From Gammaproteobacteria bacterium (GTDB lineage: Bacteria; Pseudomonadota; Gammaproteobacteria; WOZS01), in assembly GCA_011620135.1 (NCBI GenBank), contig WOZS01000065.1, positions 34,419 through 69,443 of the forward strand: 35,025 nucleotides of DNA. The letters run 5' to 3'. Below are positions 1-8,716 of the stretch, piece after piece (within the stretch, counting starts at the first letter, position 1; every line of letters begins with the position of its first letter). A model generated the notes under the pieces. The model searched no databases. It saw only the letters and a program-made list of their open reading frames with translations, and was not told where the DNA came from. Made by a program: the position numbers and the translations under genes.

Positions 1-451
1 CATAGGCATACAATCCACAGTCCACGCCTCCATAGAAACCCAGTTCCTGGGGCGCAAAGACGAATCCAGCATGGGGTGCGTTGAAAAACGTGAAATTTTT
101 CATGGATTGCGCCATGGTGCCGGCGCTGTCCTCCCGGGCGATGCCCAGGGCTCCATAGAGCTGGGCAGCGCAGAGCTTGCGCCGCTCCCGGTAGATACCC
201 TGATAGCGCTCCGGAAAGGGAAAGTCGGGTGCCGGGGGGTGTCCTTCCTGGATATGATGCTCCAGGGCCTGGCGCAACAGGTCGGTGGCTTCCCTGGTGG
301 CGGTGATCTCCACATGCCAGGGCTGGGTGTTGCACCAGGAAGGCGTGCGCTGCGCCATGGTGAGGATGCGCTGCAGCGTTTCCTGGGGAAGGGGGCGCTC
401 CTGAAAGGCGCGGGGGCTGAAGCGCTGCTCGAGGATGGTCGCAAGGTCCAT
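1..451 (-). CDS. Nitroreductase family protein (partial, C-terminus outside window)
   Basis: The minus-strand frame is open from an ATG at 451 to the left edge, giving 150 residues without a stop. The N-terminus reads MDLATILEQRFSPRAF, followed by a TPSWCNTQPWHVEI segment near residues 37-50. This is the typical FMN-binding start of the nitroreductase fold, with an Arg in the RFSPRAF box and the SWCNTQPW loop. Family members are FMN-dependent NAD(P)H oxidoreductases acting on nitro-aromatics, quinones or enones in the cytoplasm; the substrate here cannot be predicted. The gene lies 14 bases downstream of purC in the same direction, so it may be the last gene of the his-pur operon. The C-terminal part, with the remaining FMN contacts, is not in the window. 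Confidence 0.85.
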   Translation of the reverse strand, partial: MDLATILEQRFSPRAFQERPLPQETLQRILTMAQRTPSWCNTQPWHVEITATREATDLLRQALEHHIQEGHPPAPDFPFPERYQGIYRERRKLCAAQLYGALGIAREDSAGTMAQSMKNFTFFNAPHAGFVFAPQELGFYGGVDCGLYAY

Positions 452-465
452 GCGTGCACTCCTGA

Positions 466-1359
466 CTATGAAACAGCCGGCAGGGCAGCGCCCAGGCGCT
501 CGGCAACCTGCCGGTATCGGGCTGCGGTCTCCAGGATGATGGTCTCCGGCAGGTGCGGTCCAGGCGGTTGCTGATTCCAGCCTATCTTTAATAGATAGTC
601 GCGCACCAGTTGTTTGTCAAAGGAGGGTGGCTGGGGCAGCGTCGCCCATTGTTCTTTGTCCCAGAATCGCGAGGAATCTGGGGTGAAGGCTTCATCGATC
701 CAGAGCAGCGTGCCATCGCAAAGCGCAAACTCGAGCTTGGTGTCGGCCAGGAGAAAACCATGGGCCAGGGCATGGTCGTAGGCAGCCAGATACAGGCTGA
801 TGCTGGTCGCCTCCACGCGCCCGGCCAGTTCGATGCCAAGCAGTTGCTCCAGTGCATGTCTTGAGAGTGGGGCATCGTGCTGGGGTGGCGCAGCCTTGGT
901 GGTTGGTGTGAAAAGGGGTTTAGGCAGGCGCTGGGCAAAGACCAATCCCGGTGGCATGGCCTCACCCTGGACGGCTCCTGTGGCCTGGTACTGCTGCCAC
1001 CCCGAGCCGGCCAGGTGACCGCGCACCACGGCCTCCACCGGCAGGGGCTCGAGCCTTTTTACCACCATGGCGCGGCTGGCCAGATGCAGGGCATTGGCAG
1101 GCAAATAATGCGCGGGGTCTTCATCCAGGAGATGATGCGGACAGATGGGTGCCAGTTTTTCGAACCAGAATCTGGACAGCGCATTGAGCACGATGCCTTT
1201 GCCAGGGATGACATCGGGCAACACCACATCGAAGGCCGAGAGCCGGTCGGTGGCCACCAGCAGCAGGCGCTGGGCGTCGATGGCATAACAGTCCCGCACC
1301 TTGCCGCGATGCAATAGTGCGAGGGTGTCGATGGCGGTTTCCCGGACGGCTGCTGTCAT
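466..1359 (-). CDS. purC: SAICAR synthase (phosphoribosylaminoimidazole-succinocarboxamide synthase)
   Basis: This gene encodes the ATP-dependent ligation of aspartate to CAIR, giving SAICAR in purine synthesis. The 297-residue length fits the longer form of PurC. Visible family marks are the HRGKVRDCY box at residues 17-25, ATDRLSAFDVVLPD at 37-50, the signature PVEAVVRGHLAGSGW near 103-117 and the LLADTKLEFAL box near 203. The ATG overlaps the hisD stop as ATGA, so translation is probably coupled to hisD. Pairing purC with hisG-hisD is not the usual his operon layout. Both pathways meet at AICAR, the by-product of histidine synthesis that re-enters purine synthesis just after PurC, which gives the arrangement metabolic sense (inference). 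Confidence 0.97.
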   Translation of the reverse strand: MTAAVRETAIDTLALLHRGKVRDCYAIDAQRLLLVATDRLSAFDVVLPDVIPGKGIVLNALSRFWFEKLAPICPHHLLDEDPAHYLPANALHLASRAMVVKRLEPLPVEAVVRGHLAGSGWQQYQATGAVQGEAMPPGLVFAQRLPKPLFTPTTKAAPPQHDAPLSRHALEQLLGIELAGRVEATSISLYLAAYDHALAHGFLLADTKLEFALCDGTLLWIDEAFTPDSSRFWDKEQWATLPQPPSFDKQLVRDYLLKIGWNQQPPGPHLPETIILETAARYRQVAERLGAALPAVS

Positions 1360-2660
1360 GATGGTGCACTTTTGCGGGCTTCCAGCGCCCGGGCATGGGC
1401 CTCGAACCCTTCGGTGCGAGCGAGGAGTGCACCAGGTGTCGCCAGTGCTGCCGCCGCCTGGGGGCTTGCAGCCAACACAGATGAGCGTTTCTGGAAGACA
1501 TAGACGCCCAGCGGCGAGCTGTGGCGCGCGGCCCCGGCTGTGGGCAGCACGTGGTTGGGGCCGGCCAGATAATCCGAGAGCGCCTCACAGGCGTGATGTC
1601 CCAGCACCACGGTACCGGCGTGGCGCACCGCATGGAGAAGGCTTTCTGGTTGCGCCACTGCCAGGCCCAGGTGTTCCGGGGCCAGGTGATTGGCCAGCGC
1701 CACCGCCTCGTCCAGGTCCCGGCAATGGATCAGCAGGCCATGCCGGGCCAGGGCCTGTTCGGCGATGGCTTGCCGCGGCAGATTCCTGGAGAGTGAGCGC
1801 AGCAGTTCGCGGGTGGCATCCAGCAACGTGACACTGGGGCTGATCAGCACACAGCGCGCCGCCTCATCGTGTTCGGCCTGGGCCAGGAGATCCCAGGCCA
1901 GGCGCTGGGGAATGGCCGAGTCGTCGGCGATGAGCACGACCTCGGAAGGTCCAGCCAGGCTATCGATGCCCACAGTTCCTGCCAGCAGCTGCTTGGCAGC
2001 CACCACATGGCGGTTGCCAGGGCCCACCACCACATCACAGCGCGGGATGGTGGCTGTGCCCAGTCCCATGGCAAGGATCGCCTGGGCGCCGCCCAGGGTG
2101 AACAGGCGATGGGCGCCAGCCAGCGCACAGGCCGCCAGGATGGCCTGATGGCGCTGGCCATGCGGGGCCGGGGAGCAGACGATGATCTCTGCCACACCGG
2201 CAACCCTGGCTGGGATCACGTTCATCAGGAGTGTCGAGGCGTAGGCGGCCCGTCCCCCTGGCACATAGACACCGGCTCGGTCCACAGGGCGGATGATCTC
2301 GCCAAAGGTCACGCCCAGCTCGTCTGTGGTCTGCCAGCCCTGCAGGCTCTGGTGCTGGGCATAGGCGGTGATGCGCTGCTGGGCGAGGCGCAGCGCTGCG
2401 GCCAGCTCCGCAGGCAGCGTGTCCAGGGCATGTTGCCAGTCAGCTTGCGGTATTTCCAGCTCCGAGACGCTGTCTGCTTCCAGATGATCCCAGCGTCTGG
2501 TGAGATCGAGCAACGCGGCGTCTCCCTGGTCGCGCACCAAGGCGTGGAGTTCCTGGATCTCCTGGCCGCAGGCGGCCTGGCTGGCCTGGAAGGTGGCATC
2601 GTCCAGGCGCTGCCAGAAGTCTGCCTGGGTGGTGGAGAGCTCCTGCATGGCTGGTCTCAT
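1356..2660 (-). CDS. hisD: Histidinol dehydrogenase
   Basis: HisD catalyses the last two steps of histidine synthesis, oxidising L-histidinol to L-histidine with two NAD+. The protein has 434 residues, the normal length. It carries the family signature GIDSLAGPSEVVLIAD, the AQAEHDEAA segment that supplies zinc-binding Gln and His residues, and YLAGPNHVLPT near the C-terminus. The start used, MRPAMQ, overlaps the end of hisG by four bases (ATGA); a second Met at codon 5 is an alternative. The 3' end overlaps purC the same way. It sits in a hisG-hisD-purC operon with no intergenic bases. Confidence 0.97.
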   Translation of the reverse strand: MRPAMQELSTTQADFWQRLDDATFQASQAACGQEIQELHALVRDQGDAALLDLTRRWDHLEADSVSELEIPQADWQHALDTLPAELAAALRLAQQRITAYAQHQSLQGWQTTDELGVTFGEIIRPVDRAGVYVPGGRAAYASTLLMNVIPARVAGVAEIIVCSPAPHGQRHQAILAACALAGAHRLFTLGGAQAILAMGLGTATIPRCDVVVGPGNRHVVAAKQLLAGTVGIDSLAGPSEVVLIADDSAIPQRLAWDLLAQAEHDEAARCVLISPSVTLLDATRELLRSLSRNLPRQAIAEQALARHGLLIHCRDLDEAVALANHLAPEHLGLAVAQPESLLHAVRHAGTVVLGHHACEALSDYLAGPNHVLPTAGAARHSSPLGVYVFQKRSSVLAASPQAAAALATPGALLARTEGFEAHARALEARKSAPS

Positions 2661-3355
2661 TGCTCCAGGATGGTGTGTGGTGCGGTTTGCATGGCCAGCA
2701 CAGCTGACTCGCAGCGCCCGAGGATGGCGCTGATGAGGCTAGCCCTGGTCTTGAGAGCAGCTCGGTTGACGATCAACCGTGCCGAGATGTCGGCCACATG
2801 CTCCAGCGCGGCCAGGCCATTGTCGGCAAGCGTGCGTCCTGTGGCCACCAGGTCGACGATGAGATCGCTCAAACCCAGCAGGGGGGCAAGCTCGATGGAT
2901 CCTGACAGTGGCACGATCTCCACCTGGCGGTGGCGCCTGGCAAAGTGATTCCTGGTGGCACAGGGATACTTGGTGGCCACCTTCAGCCTGGAAGAAAACC
3001 TGCCCTGGGTATGCAGCAGCGCTGCGCTGCCCTCGAGGCCGGCGACCATCAGCCGGCAGCGCCCCAGGCCCAGGTCCAGCGGTTCGTAATAGCCGTCATT
3101 GCTGTGTTCCATGAGGGAGTCCTTGCCCACGATGCCCATCTCCACGGCACCATACTCCACGAACACCGGCACATCGGCGGCGCGCAGCACCACCAGCACC
3201 AGGTTGGGCAGCACGCTGGGCGTGAACAGCGCCCGGGACTGCTCCAGGGGCACCTCTGGGCCGAGACCGGCACGTTCCAGGAGCTGCAGCGCCTCGGGCA
3301 GGATGCGCCCCTTGGGCAGGGCGAGACGGATGAATGATTGGTTCACGGCCATCAT
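2657..3355 (-). CDS. hisG: ATP phosphoribosyltransferase, short form
   Basis: HisG starts histidine synthesis by joining ATP and PRPP. At 232 residues this is the short form, which lacks the C-terminal regulatory domain and is known to work with the HisZ subunit; no hisZ is present in the window. The N-terminal LALPKGRILPEAL box (residues 11-23), the DLGLGRCRLMVAG segment near 94 and the PRPP-binding VATGRTLADNGL (170-181) are all visible. The start has two successive ATG codons and a GTG two codons later (MMAV), so the exact start is uncertain by a few residues and no strong Shine-Dalgarno is seen. A TATAGT hexamer on the minus strand at 3404-3409 could be the operon's -10 box. Confidence 0.95.
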   Translation of the reverse strand: MMAVNQSFIRLALPKGRILPEALQLLERAGLGPEVPLEQSRALFTPSVLPNLVLVVLRAADVPVFVEYGAVEMGIVGKDSLMEHSNDGYYEPLDLGLGRCRLMVAGLEGSAALLHTQGRFSSRLKVATKYPCATRNHFARRHRQVEIVPLSGSIELAPLLGLSDLIVDLVATGRTLADNGLAALEHVADISARLIVNRAALKTRASLISAILGRCESAVLAMQTAPHTILEQ

Positions 3356-3399
3356 TGTACCGCATGTCCATCCAGGCGCTGCTGGCCGCCAGTGCCCGG

Positions 3400-3435
3400 A
3401 AAGACTATAGTAAACAGCAATGGCAAGATTGCCGA
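3400..3435. promoter_or_regulatory. Divergent promoter region with a short palindrome
   Basis: The 123 bases between hisG and the divergent FMN oxidase gene hold a minus-strand TATAGT (3404-3409), a fair -10 match for hisG. Beside it is the inverted repeat GGCAAGATTGCC (3422-3433), five paired bases on each side. The palindrome could be an operator serving one or both genes. No good -35 was found for the hexamer, so this is a weak call based on position and pattern only. Confidence 0.3.
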
Positions 3436-3478
3436 TAGCGCAGAGTGCTCCGCGGCTTCACCGGCGCAACAGGAAACC

Positions 3479-4657
3479 ATGACCGACAAGCAGGCAGCAG
3501 CAAGACCCTGGGGCGACCACCAGTTCAGCATCTATCTGGACGGTGCCGAGGGTTGTTATCCCTCACTCCCCATGGGCTATGGGGCCATGGCCCGCGCTGC
3601 CAAAAAGCTGCTGGACCAGCGGGCCTACTGGTATGTGGCCGGTAGCGCCGGTGCCGAGACCATGCGCGCCAATCGCGACGCCCTGCGGCACTGGGCAATG
3701 GTGCCGCGCATGCTGCGGGATTGTTCACAGCGCAACTATGCATGCACGCTCTTTGGCCAGAAGCTGGCTGCTCCTGTTCTGCTGGCGCCGGTGGGTGTCC
3801 AGGACATGCTGCATCCCCATGGTGAGTTGGCCACCGCGCGTGCCGCAGCTGCAGTCGGCCTGCCGTTGATCGCTGCGCTGCTATCCAGCCACAACCTCGA
3901 GGAGATCGCAGCCCAGATGGGCGCGATACCGCGCTGGTTTCAGCTCTACTGGCCCAAGGACTGGGAATTGACCGAAAGCCTGATGCGGCGTGCCGAGCGT
4001 GCTGGGTACGGCGCCCTGGTGGTCACGCTGGATACACGCATCATCGGCTGGCGGGAAAAAGACCTCGCCAGGGGCTTCCTGCCCTTCCTCAAGGGGCAGG
4101 GTCTGGCCAACTATACGAGCGATCCTGTCTTTCAGCAACGCCTGGGCGATAAAGGGCCGGCGGCGGTGCCCCTGGTATGGGCCTCGCTCTACAGCGATCT
4201 CAGTCATACGTGGCACGACGTGGCCCGGTTGCGCAAGCTCACCAACATGCCGCTGCTGTTCAAGGGCATCATGCATCCTGATGATGCCAGGCAGGCTGTG
4301 GACTGTGGTGCCGATGGGCTGATCATCTCCAACCACGGCGGCCGGCAGGTAGGTGGTGCCCCGGCTTCCCTCGATGCGCTGGTGGCGGTGCGCGCCGCGC
4401 TGGGTGATGCCGTGCCGCTGCTGTTCGACAGCGGCATTCGCCAGGCTGGCGATGCGGTAAAAGCCCTGGCCCTGGGCGCGCAGGCGGTATTGTTGGGCAG
4501 GCCCTATCTGTGGGGTTTGGCTCTGGGCGGTGAGGCGGGTGTGGTGGAGGTGTGTAGGCGCTTTCTGGCCGAGTTCGATCTCACCATGGCGCTGGCGGGC
4601 CTGGGCAGCCTGGATGAGCTGCAAGAAGGCATCCTGCAGCCCAGGTCCCGGCGCTGA
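3479..4657 (+). CDS. FMN-dependent alpha-hydroxy acid oxidase, lactate 2-monooxygenase-like
   Basis: The 392-residue protein belongs to the FMN TIM-barrel family of L-lactate and glycolate oxidases. The active-site box ISNHGGRQ gives His286 and Arg289. Lys262 lies in LLFKGIMHPDD, Tyr157 in RWFQLYWPKD and Asp184 in VVTLDT. The segment REKDLARGFLPFLKGQGLANY (about residues 192-212) and the opening NRDALRHWAMVPRMLRD resemble mycobacterial lactate 2-monooxygenase more than lactate dehydrogenase LldD (recognition from memory). The likely reaction is oxidation of a 2-hydroxy acid with O2; the side-chain preference is unknown. The start at 3479 follows AGGAA at a workable distance, and the frame upstream of it has no family homology. 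The acyl-CoA dehydrogenase pair lies 95 bases downstream, so a shared catabolic role is possible. Confidence 0.88.
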   Translation: MTDKQAAARPWGDHQFSIYLDGAEGCYPSLPMGYGAMARAAKKLLDQRAYWYVAGSAGAETMRANRDALRHWAMVPRMLRDCSQRNYACTLFGQKLAAPVLLAPVGVQDMLHPHGELATARAAAAVGLPLIAALLSSHNLEEIAAQMGAIPRWFQLYWPKDWELTESLMRRAERAGYGALVVTLDTRIIGWREKDLARGFLPFLKGQGLANYTSDPVFQQRLGDKGPAAVPLVWASLYSDLSHTWHDVARLRKLTNMPLLFKGIMHPDDARQAVDCGADGLIISNHGGRQVGGAPASLDALVAVRAALGDAVPLLFDSGIRQAGDAVKALALGAQAVLLGRPYLWGLALGGEAGVVEVCRRFLAEFDLTMALAGLGSLDELQEGILQPRSRR

Positions 4658-4752
4658 GCACGGCTGGATCATGGCACGAGACCAATGGAACAAGCATGGC
4701 GATGCCTCGGAAGCATAAGGGTATGCAAACAGCATGACTAGGAGGAGAAAGC

Positions 4753-5982
4753 ATGGACTTGACCTATGACGAACGTTATCAGGCCTTTCGCCAGGAGGTG
4801 CAGCGTTTCATCACCGAACACCGTCACCTGGCACCCAGGGAGATTGGTCTCGAACGGCCCTCGGAAGAACAGAAGCGCTGGCAGCGCCTGCTGATTGAAC
4901 ATGGCTATGCGGCACGCACCATTCCCAAGGAGTATGGTGGCTTTGGTGCCCCCATGGACGTCCTGGAGCAGTTCATCATCGCAGACGAGTTTTCCACAGC
5001 CGGTGTCTCCCAGGGGCTTTCCGGCCAGGGCATTGCCATGCTGGTGCCCACATTGCTGGAGCTGGGCACAGAAGAGCAAAAGAAACAATACATCCCCCCC
5101 ACCATCCGTGGCGACATGGTCTGGTGCCAGGGTTACTCGGAACCCAATGCCGGCAGTGATCTCGCCAGCCTGCGCACCAGCGCCCGGGTGGAGGGTGATT
5201 GCTTTGTGATCAACGGCCAGAAGATCTGGACCAGCTCGGCCCATTTCTCCGACATGATGTTCTGTCTGGTGCGTACCGAACCTGATGCTCCCAAGCACAA
5301 GGGCATCAGCTATCTGCTGATTCCCATGACCACGCCGGGCATCGAGGTCCGTCCGCTGATGACCATGACAGGGGATGCCATATTCAACGAGGTGTTCTTT
5401 ACCGATGTCAAGGTGCCTGTCACCAATATCGTGGGCCAGCGGGGCGAGGGCTGGAAGGTGGCCAACGCCACGCTGATCTATGAGCGGGGCATGCTGGGCG
5501 ATCCCAACCAGACCACCAATTTCTACAAGCGCGTGGTGGAGGTTTTGCAACGTGAGACCATCGCGGGCGAGTCCATCATGACAAGGCAGCCCCAGTTGCG
5601 GGAGCGCCTGCTCAGGCTGCAGGGTCGGGTGCTGGCCATGCGTTTCCATGGCCTGCGCCTGCTGACCCATTTTTCCAGGATGGAAATGCCTGGTGTGGCC
5701 ATGCTGGTGGTCAAGCTCTATGGCACGGTGCTCAACCATGAGCTTGCAGCCCTTGCCATCGATGCCATGGGGGAGCTGGGTACCCTGTACGACAAGGACC
5801 CCATGCTGCGCGACGATGGCATCTGGCAGCGCTGGTACATGTTTTCCCTGGGTCTGATCATCGGCGGTGGTACCTCGCAGATCCAGAAAAACATCATCAG
5901 CGAGCGGGGCCTTGGCATGCCCAGGGAACCCAGGACGCCCGAGGAGATTGCCGCCAGCACGGCCAAGCAACCCCAATCCTGA
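4753..5982 (+). CDS. Acyl-CoA dehydrogenase, probable catalytic subunit of a heteromeric pair
   Basis: The 409-residue protein has the acyl-CoA dehydrogenase fold: an N-terminal helical domain, a middle beta domain with WCQGYSEPNAGSDLASL (124-140) and GQKIWTSSAHFSD (155-167), and a C-terminal helical domain. Glu244 in LIYERGML sits where isovaleryl- and long-chain enzymes keep the catalytic base. The other known base position, the Glu of YEGT, is Gly here (IGGGTSQIQK). The C-terminal domain lacks the usual RxQFG...FQ flavin-contact motif. The next gene has that motif but no catalytic Glu, so the two probably form one active site, as ChsE1-ChsE2 type dehydrogenases do in steroid side-chain breakdown. 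A strong AGGAGGAG precedes the ATG. Confidence 0.92.
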   Translation: MDLTYDERYQAFRQEVQRFITEHRHLAPREIGLERPSEEQKRWQRLLIEHGYAARTIPKEYGGFGAPMDVLEQFIIADEFSTAGVSQGLSGQGIAMLVPTLLELGTEEQKKQYIPPTIRGDMVWCQGYSEPNAGSDLASLRTSARVEGDCFVINGQKIWTSSAHFSDMMFCLVRTEPDAPKHKGISYLLIPMTTPGIEVRPLMTMTGDAIFNEVFFTDVKVPVTNIVGQRGEGWKVANATLIYERGMLGDPNQTTNFYKRVVEVLQRETIAGESIMTRQPQLRERLLRLQGRVLAMRFHGLRLLTHFSRMEMPGVAMLVVKLYGTVLNHELAALAIDAMGELGTLYDKDPMLRDDGIWQRWYMFSLGLIIGGGTSQIQKNIISERGLGMPREPRTPEEIAASTAKQPQS

Positions 5983-6022
5983 TCGCGGCTCATGGCTCAA
6001 CGAGAACGGAGGAGAACATCCC

Positions 6023-7120
6023 ATGGAATTTGGTTTATCTGAAGACGACCGCCTGCTGCAGGACAGCGTGGTGCGCTTTCTCACCACGGAGGTTCCGCTG
6101 GACCGGGTGCGTGAGCTGGCCGCAGCGGACACCCAGAAGGCAGGCTTCGACAGCGCCCTGTGGCAAGGGCTGGCAGACCTGGGCGTGCTGGGACTGGTGG
6201 TGCCGGAGCGCTTCGGCGGCAGCGGCCAGGGCTTCTTCCTGGCGGCTTTGGTCTCCGAGGCGTTGGGGGGCGTGGTGGCCCCAGCACCCTATGTGGGGAC
6301 TAGTGCTGCAACCTGGGCGTTGTTGTTGGGTGGCAGCGCTGCCCAGCAGGAACAGGCTTTGCCAGAAATCGTCAAGGGCAAGCGCCGCTATGCCCTGGCG
6401 CTTGCCGAAACCGTGGCACCTCGCCAGGATGCGGCCCTGAGGCTGCAGGGCAATACGCTGCATGGCGAGAGCCTGTGCCTCATCGATGCCCTGCCTGCCA
6501 CGCATATCCTGGCGGCAACCTCTGACGGCATGCTGGGTGTGGTGGAGCAGGGCGCAGCGGGGCTTGCGATGCGGCCCATGCAGACCATCGACAGGACGCG
6601 CTCCTGGGGCCTCATGCAGGCCAACGGCGTCTCCTGGGAACCCCTGGGCGGCGACATGCCCCGTGACCAACTGCTGCGGCGCACCCTGGCAGCAGCCCGG
6701 GTGCTGCTGGCTGCCGATACCCTGGGTGCAGCCCAGACGATGCTGGACAAGGCGGTGGCCTATGCCAAGGAGCGCAAGCAGTTTAGCCGGGTCATCGCCT
6801 CGTTCCAGGCGGTGAAGCACATGTGTGCCGAGATGGTGACCGAGCTCGAGCCGGCGCGCTCCTTGCTGTGGTATGCCGCCCACGCCCAAGACCACGTGGT
6901 GGAAGAGGCCGACCTGATGGCCTGCCTTGCCAAGGCCCATCTCGGCGATATCGGCCGGGAGATTGCCCGCAGCGCCACGGAGGTGCATGGCGGCATGGGC
7001 TTCACGGACCTGGTGGGTCTGCATTACTGGTTCAAGCGCATCGGCATGGACCGCCAGCTGCTGGGCGGCCCCGAGCTGACCCGAGAGGAGGCAGCGCGAC
7101 TCCAGCATTTTGTGCAATGA
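6023..7120 (+). CDS. Acyl-CoA dehydrogenase-like protein, probable non-catalytic subunit
   Basis: This 365-residue protein follows the previous dehydrogenase by 40 bases. The N-terminus (MEFGLSEDDRLLQDSVVRF) and the GVLGLVVPERFGGSG box belong to the family's helical domain. The middle domain is weakly conserved. The C-terminal domain has the flavin-contact motif KERKQFSRVIASFQAVKH, then ATEVHGGMGFTDLVGLHYW. Residues at both known positions of the catalytic Glu are changed: AAARVLLAAD replaces the helix with the ER motif, and there is no YEGT. This is the expected pattern for the partner subunit of a heteromeric acyl-CoA dehydrogenase. The start at 6023 follows GGAGGAG and matches the family's N-terminus; upstream in-frame codons lie inside the preceding gene. 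Confidence 0.9.
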   Translation: MEFGLSEDDRLLQDSVVRFLTTEVPLDRVRELAAADTQKAGFDSALWQGLADLGVLGLVVPERFGGSGQGFFLAALVSEALGGVVAPAPYVGTSAATWALLLGGSAAQQEQALPEIVKGKRRYALALAETVAPRQDAALRLQGNTLHGESLCLIDALPATHILAATSDGMLGVVEQGAAGLAMRPMQTIDRTRSWGLMQANGVSWEPLGGDMPRDQLLRRTLAAARVLLAADTLGAAQTMLDKAVAYAKERKQFSRVIASFQAVKHMCAEMVTELEPARSLLWYAAHAQDHVVEEADLMACLAKAHLGDIGREIARSATEVHGGMGFTDLVGLHYWFKRIGMDRQLLGGPELTREEAARLQHFVQ

Positions 7121-7156
7121 GTCGCTGCGCTGCACTGCCGGTGATATCATGGCACT

Positions 7157-8662
7157 ATGGCTCGTAATCCCGATCTTTGGCCTGGTCTGCCGCACGGTTG
7201 GGCATGGGAATGCGGCCTGCTCGCTCTTTGCCTGCTGCTTGCGCTGAACGCATGGGGTAGCTCGTCCGAGCCGGACGGCGGCCCGCCCCTCGTACGCACC
7301 GAGCTTCCAACCACGACGCCGGAAGCCTCGGACGCCATCTCGGAGCAGGAGGTCGTTGGCATCTACGCGGATGGCTTCTCGGCGAGCTGGGTCAGCGAAT
7401 CGCCGTCCGACGGTACGGTCTGCATCATCCCAGAGCAAGCCCAGGGCTGGTGCGAACGCCATGAAGTGGACCGGACGGATCACCTGGTCCGCGTGCGGGG
7501 CTTGCAACCAGGTACGCGCTACACCTACTGGCTGATGTCCGGCGGCAGGCGCGCCGACACCTTGCAGGGCAACCCCGAAGCCCTGACCACGCTGAGCCTG
7601 CCACCTGGACGGCATCTCGTCGATGTGGTGCTGCTCAACGACATCCACATCGGGGAAGTCTGTTCCGGCCAGCTCGTCGGACTGGGCGACATCTCGATCC
7701 CGGCCTGCTCGGCAATCCCGAACGGTGTGCAGCCCGGCGACTACAGCTCGCGCATGTTCCTCGGTGCTGCGCACGACATCCGCGCCCTTGCGCCCGCACT
7801 GGTACTGGTCAATGGCGATCTGACCAACGCCGGCGCATACACGGACATGGTCGAGGCGCGGTCCTTGATCGAGGGGCTCGGTATTCCCTGGGCCGTGTCG
7901 CGCGGCAACCACGACCGCGCGGGCCAGGGCGGCGCAGGCGAAGCCGAATTCTGCGGGCCGACGCTGGACTGCTACACAACCGTGTTCCGGCCAGGATCGG
8001 ACGCCCGCATGCAGCCCGTCGCAGCCGAGGTGGGCAACATCCGCTTCCTGCTGCTGGACAGCGACAACGGCGGCCTCGGTGATCTCAGGGACGCCGGCCA
8101 ACAGCGATGGCTGGCGCAACAGCTCGCCGATCATCCGAGGAACCGCACCTTCATTCTGCTGCACCATCCGCCGAGCGCCTATTCAAACCTGACGATGTTT
8201 CCGCCGGAAAACGGCGTGCCGCCCGCAAAGGGCAGTGGCTGGCTGCGCGATCTCATTGCGCAGCATCCGCAGGTCGTCGGCGTGTTCTCCGGGCACACGC
8301 ACCGTAACCTGCTCGGCTACGACGACGCCACCGGCAGGGTGCCCTGGGTCGAGACCGGCGCACTGAAGAACTACCCGGCCGGATACAACGTGCTGCGCAT
8401 CTACGAGGGCGGCTACCTGCGCGAGTTCCATCGCGCCGACTGCGATGATGGCTTCTGTCGGCGCTGGGCCTCCATAACGCGCCACGAGAACTTCGGCAGC
8501 AGCGCCAGCTACATGCTCGGCGAGTTGCGTGCGCGCGCGTTCACATACATCGACGACTGCGACCAGCGCACGCCTGCGCAGCCGTCCATGCCGTGGCGCG
8601 TCGGCGGCGACTCAGGCCAAGACACAGCAGGGTGCGGCAAACGCACTGACCTGTTCCCATGA
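7157..8662 (+). CDS. Secreted calcineurin-type metallophosphoesterase
   Basis: The 501-residue protein has a hydrophobic segment at about 18-33 that looks like a signal peptide or anchor. A beta-rich domain follows (about 65-150, ending in HLVRVRGLQPGTRYTYW, a fibronectin III-like pattern as in purple acid phosphatases), then a metallophosphoesterase domain. All metal-binding boxes are present: NDIHIG (Asp162, His164), VNGDLTN (Asp221), RGNHDR (251-253), LLHHPP (His336 or His337) and SGHTHRN (379-382). It should hydrolyse phosphomonoesters or diesters outside the cytoplasm; the substrate is unknown. Several Cys residues after the domain (DCDDGFC) may form disulfides. It is unrelated to its neighbours in function, and its codon choice looks richer in TCG and CGC than the flanking genes (by eye only). 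Confidence 0.9.
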   Translation: MARNPDLWPGLPHGWAWECGLLALCLLLALNAWGSSSEPDGGPPLVRTELPTTTPEASDAISEQEVVGIYADGFSASWVSESPSDGTVCIIPEQAQGWCERHEVDRTDHLVRVRGLQPGTRYTYWLMSGGRRADTLQGNPEALTTLSLPPGRHLVDVVLLNDIHIGEVCSGQLVGLGDISIPACSAIPNGVQPGDYSSRMFLGAAHDIRALAPALVLVNGDLTNAGAYTDMVEARSLIEGLGIPWAVSRGNHDRAGQGGAGEAEFCGPTLDCYTTVFRPGSDARMQPVAAEVGNIRFLLLDSDNGGLGDLRDAGQQRWLAQQLADHPRNRTFILLHHPPSAYSNLTMFPPENGVPPAKGSGWLRDLIAQHPQVVGVFSGHTHRNLLGYDDATGRVPWVETGALKNYPAGYNVLRIYEGGYLREFHRADCDDGFCRRWASITRHENFGSSASYMLGELRARAFTYIDDCDQRTPAQPSMPWRVGGDSGQDTAGCGKRTDLFP

Positions 8663-8716
8663 GCGCAGCCTTAATTTACAGACCCAGTCAACCAGCCGAG
8701 ATCGAACACGATGCGC

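Noticed and set aside
4738-6132. Minus-strand open frame of 464 codons
   Set aside because: Antisense to the first acyl-CoA dehydrogenase gene, no domain recognised.
6035-8167. Long minus-strand open frame of 710 codons
   Set aside because: It is antisense to the second acyl-CoA dehydrogenase and the phosphoesterase, both with full motifs; its product has no family pattern and its length follows from high GC content.
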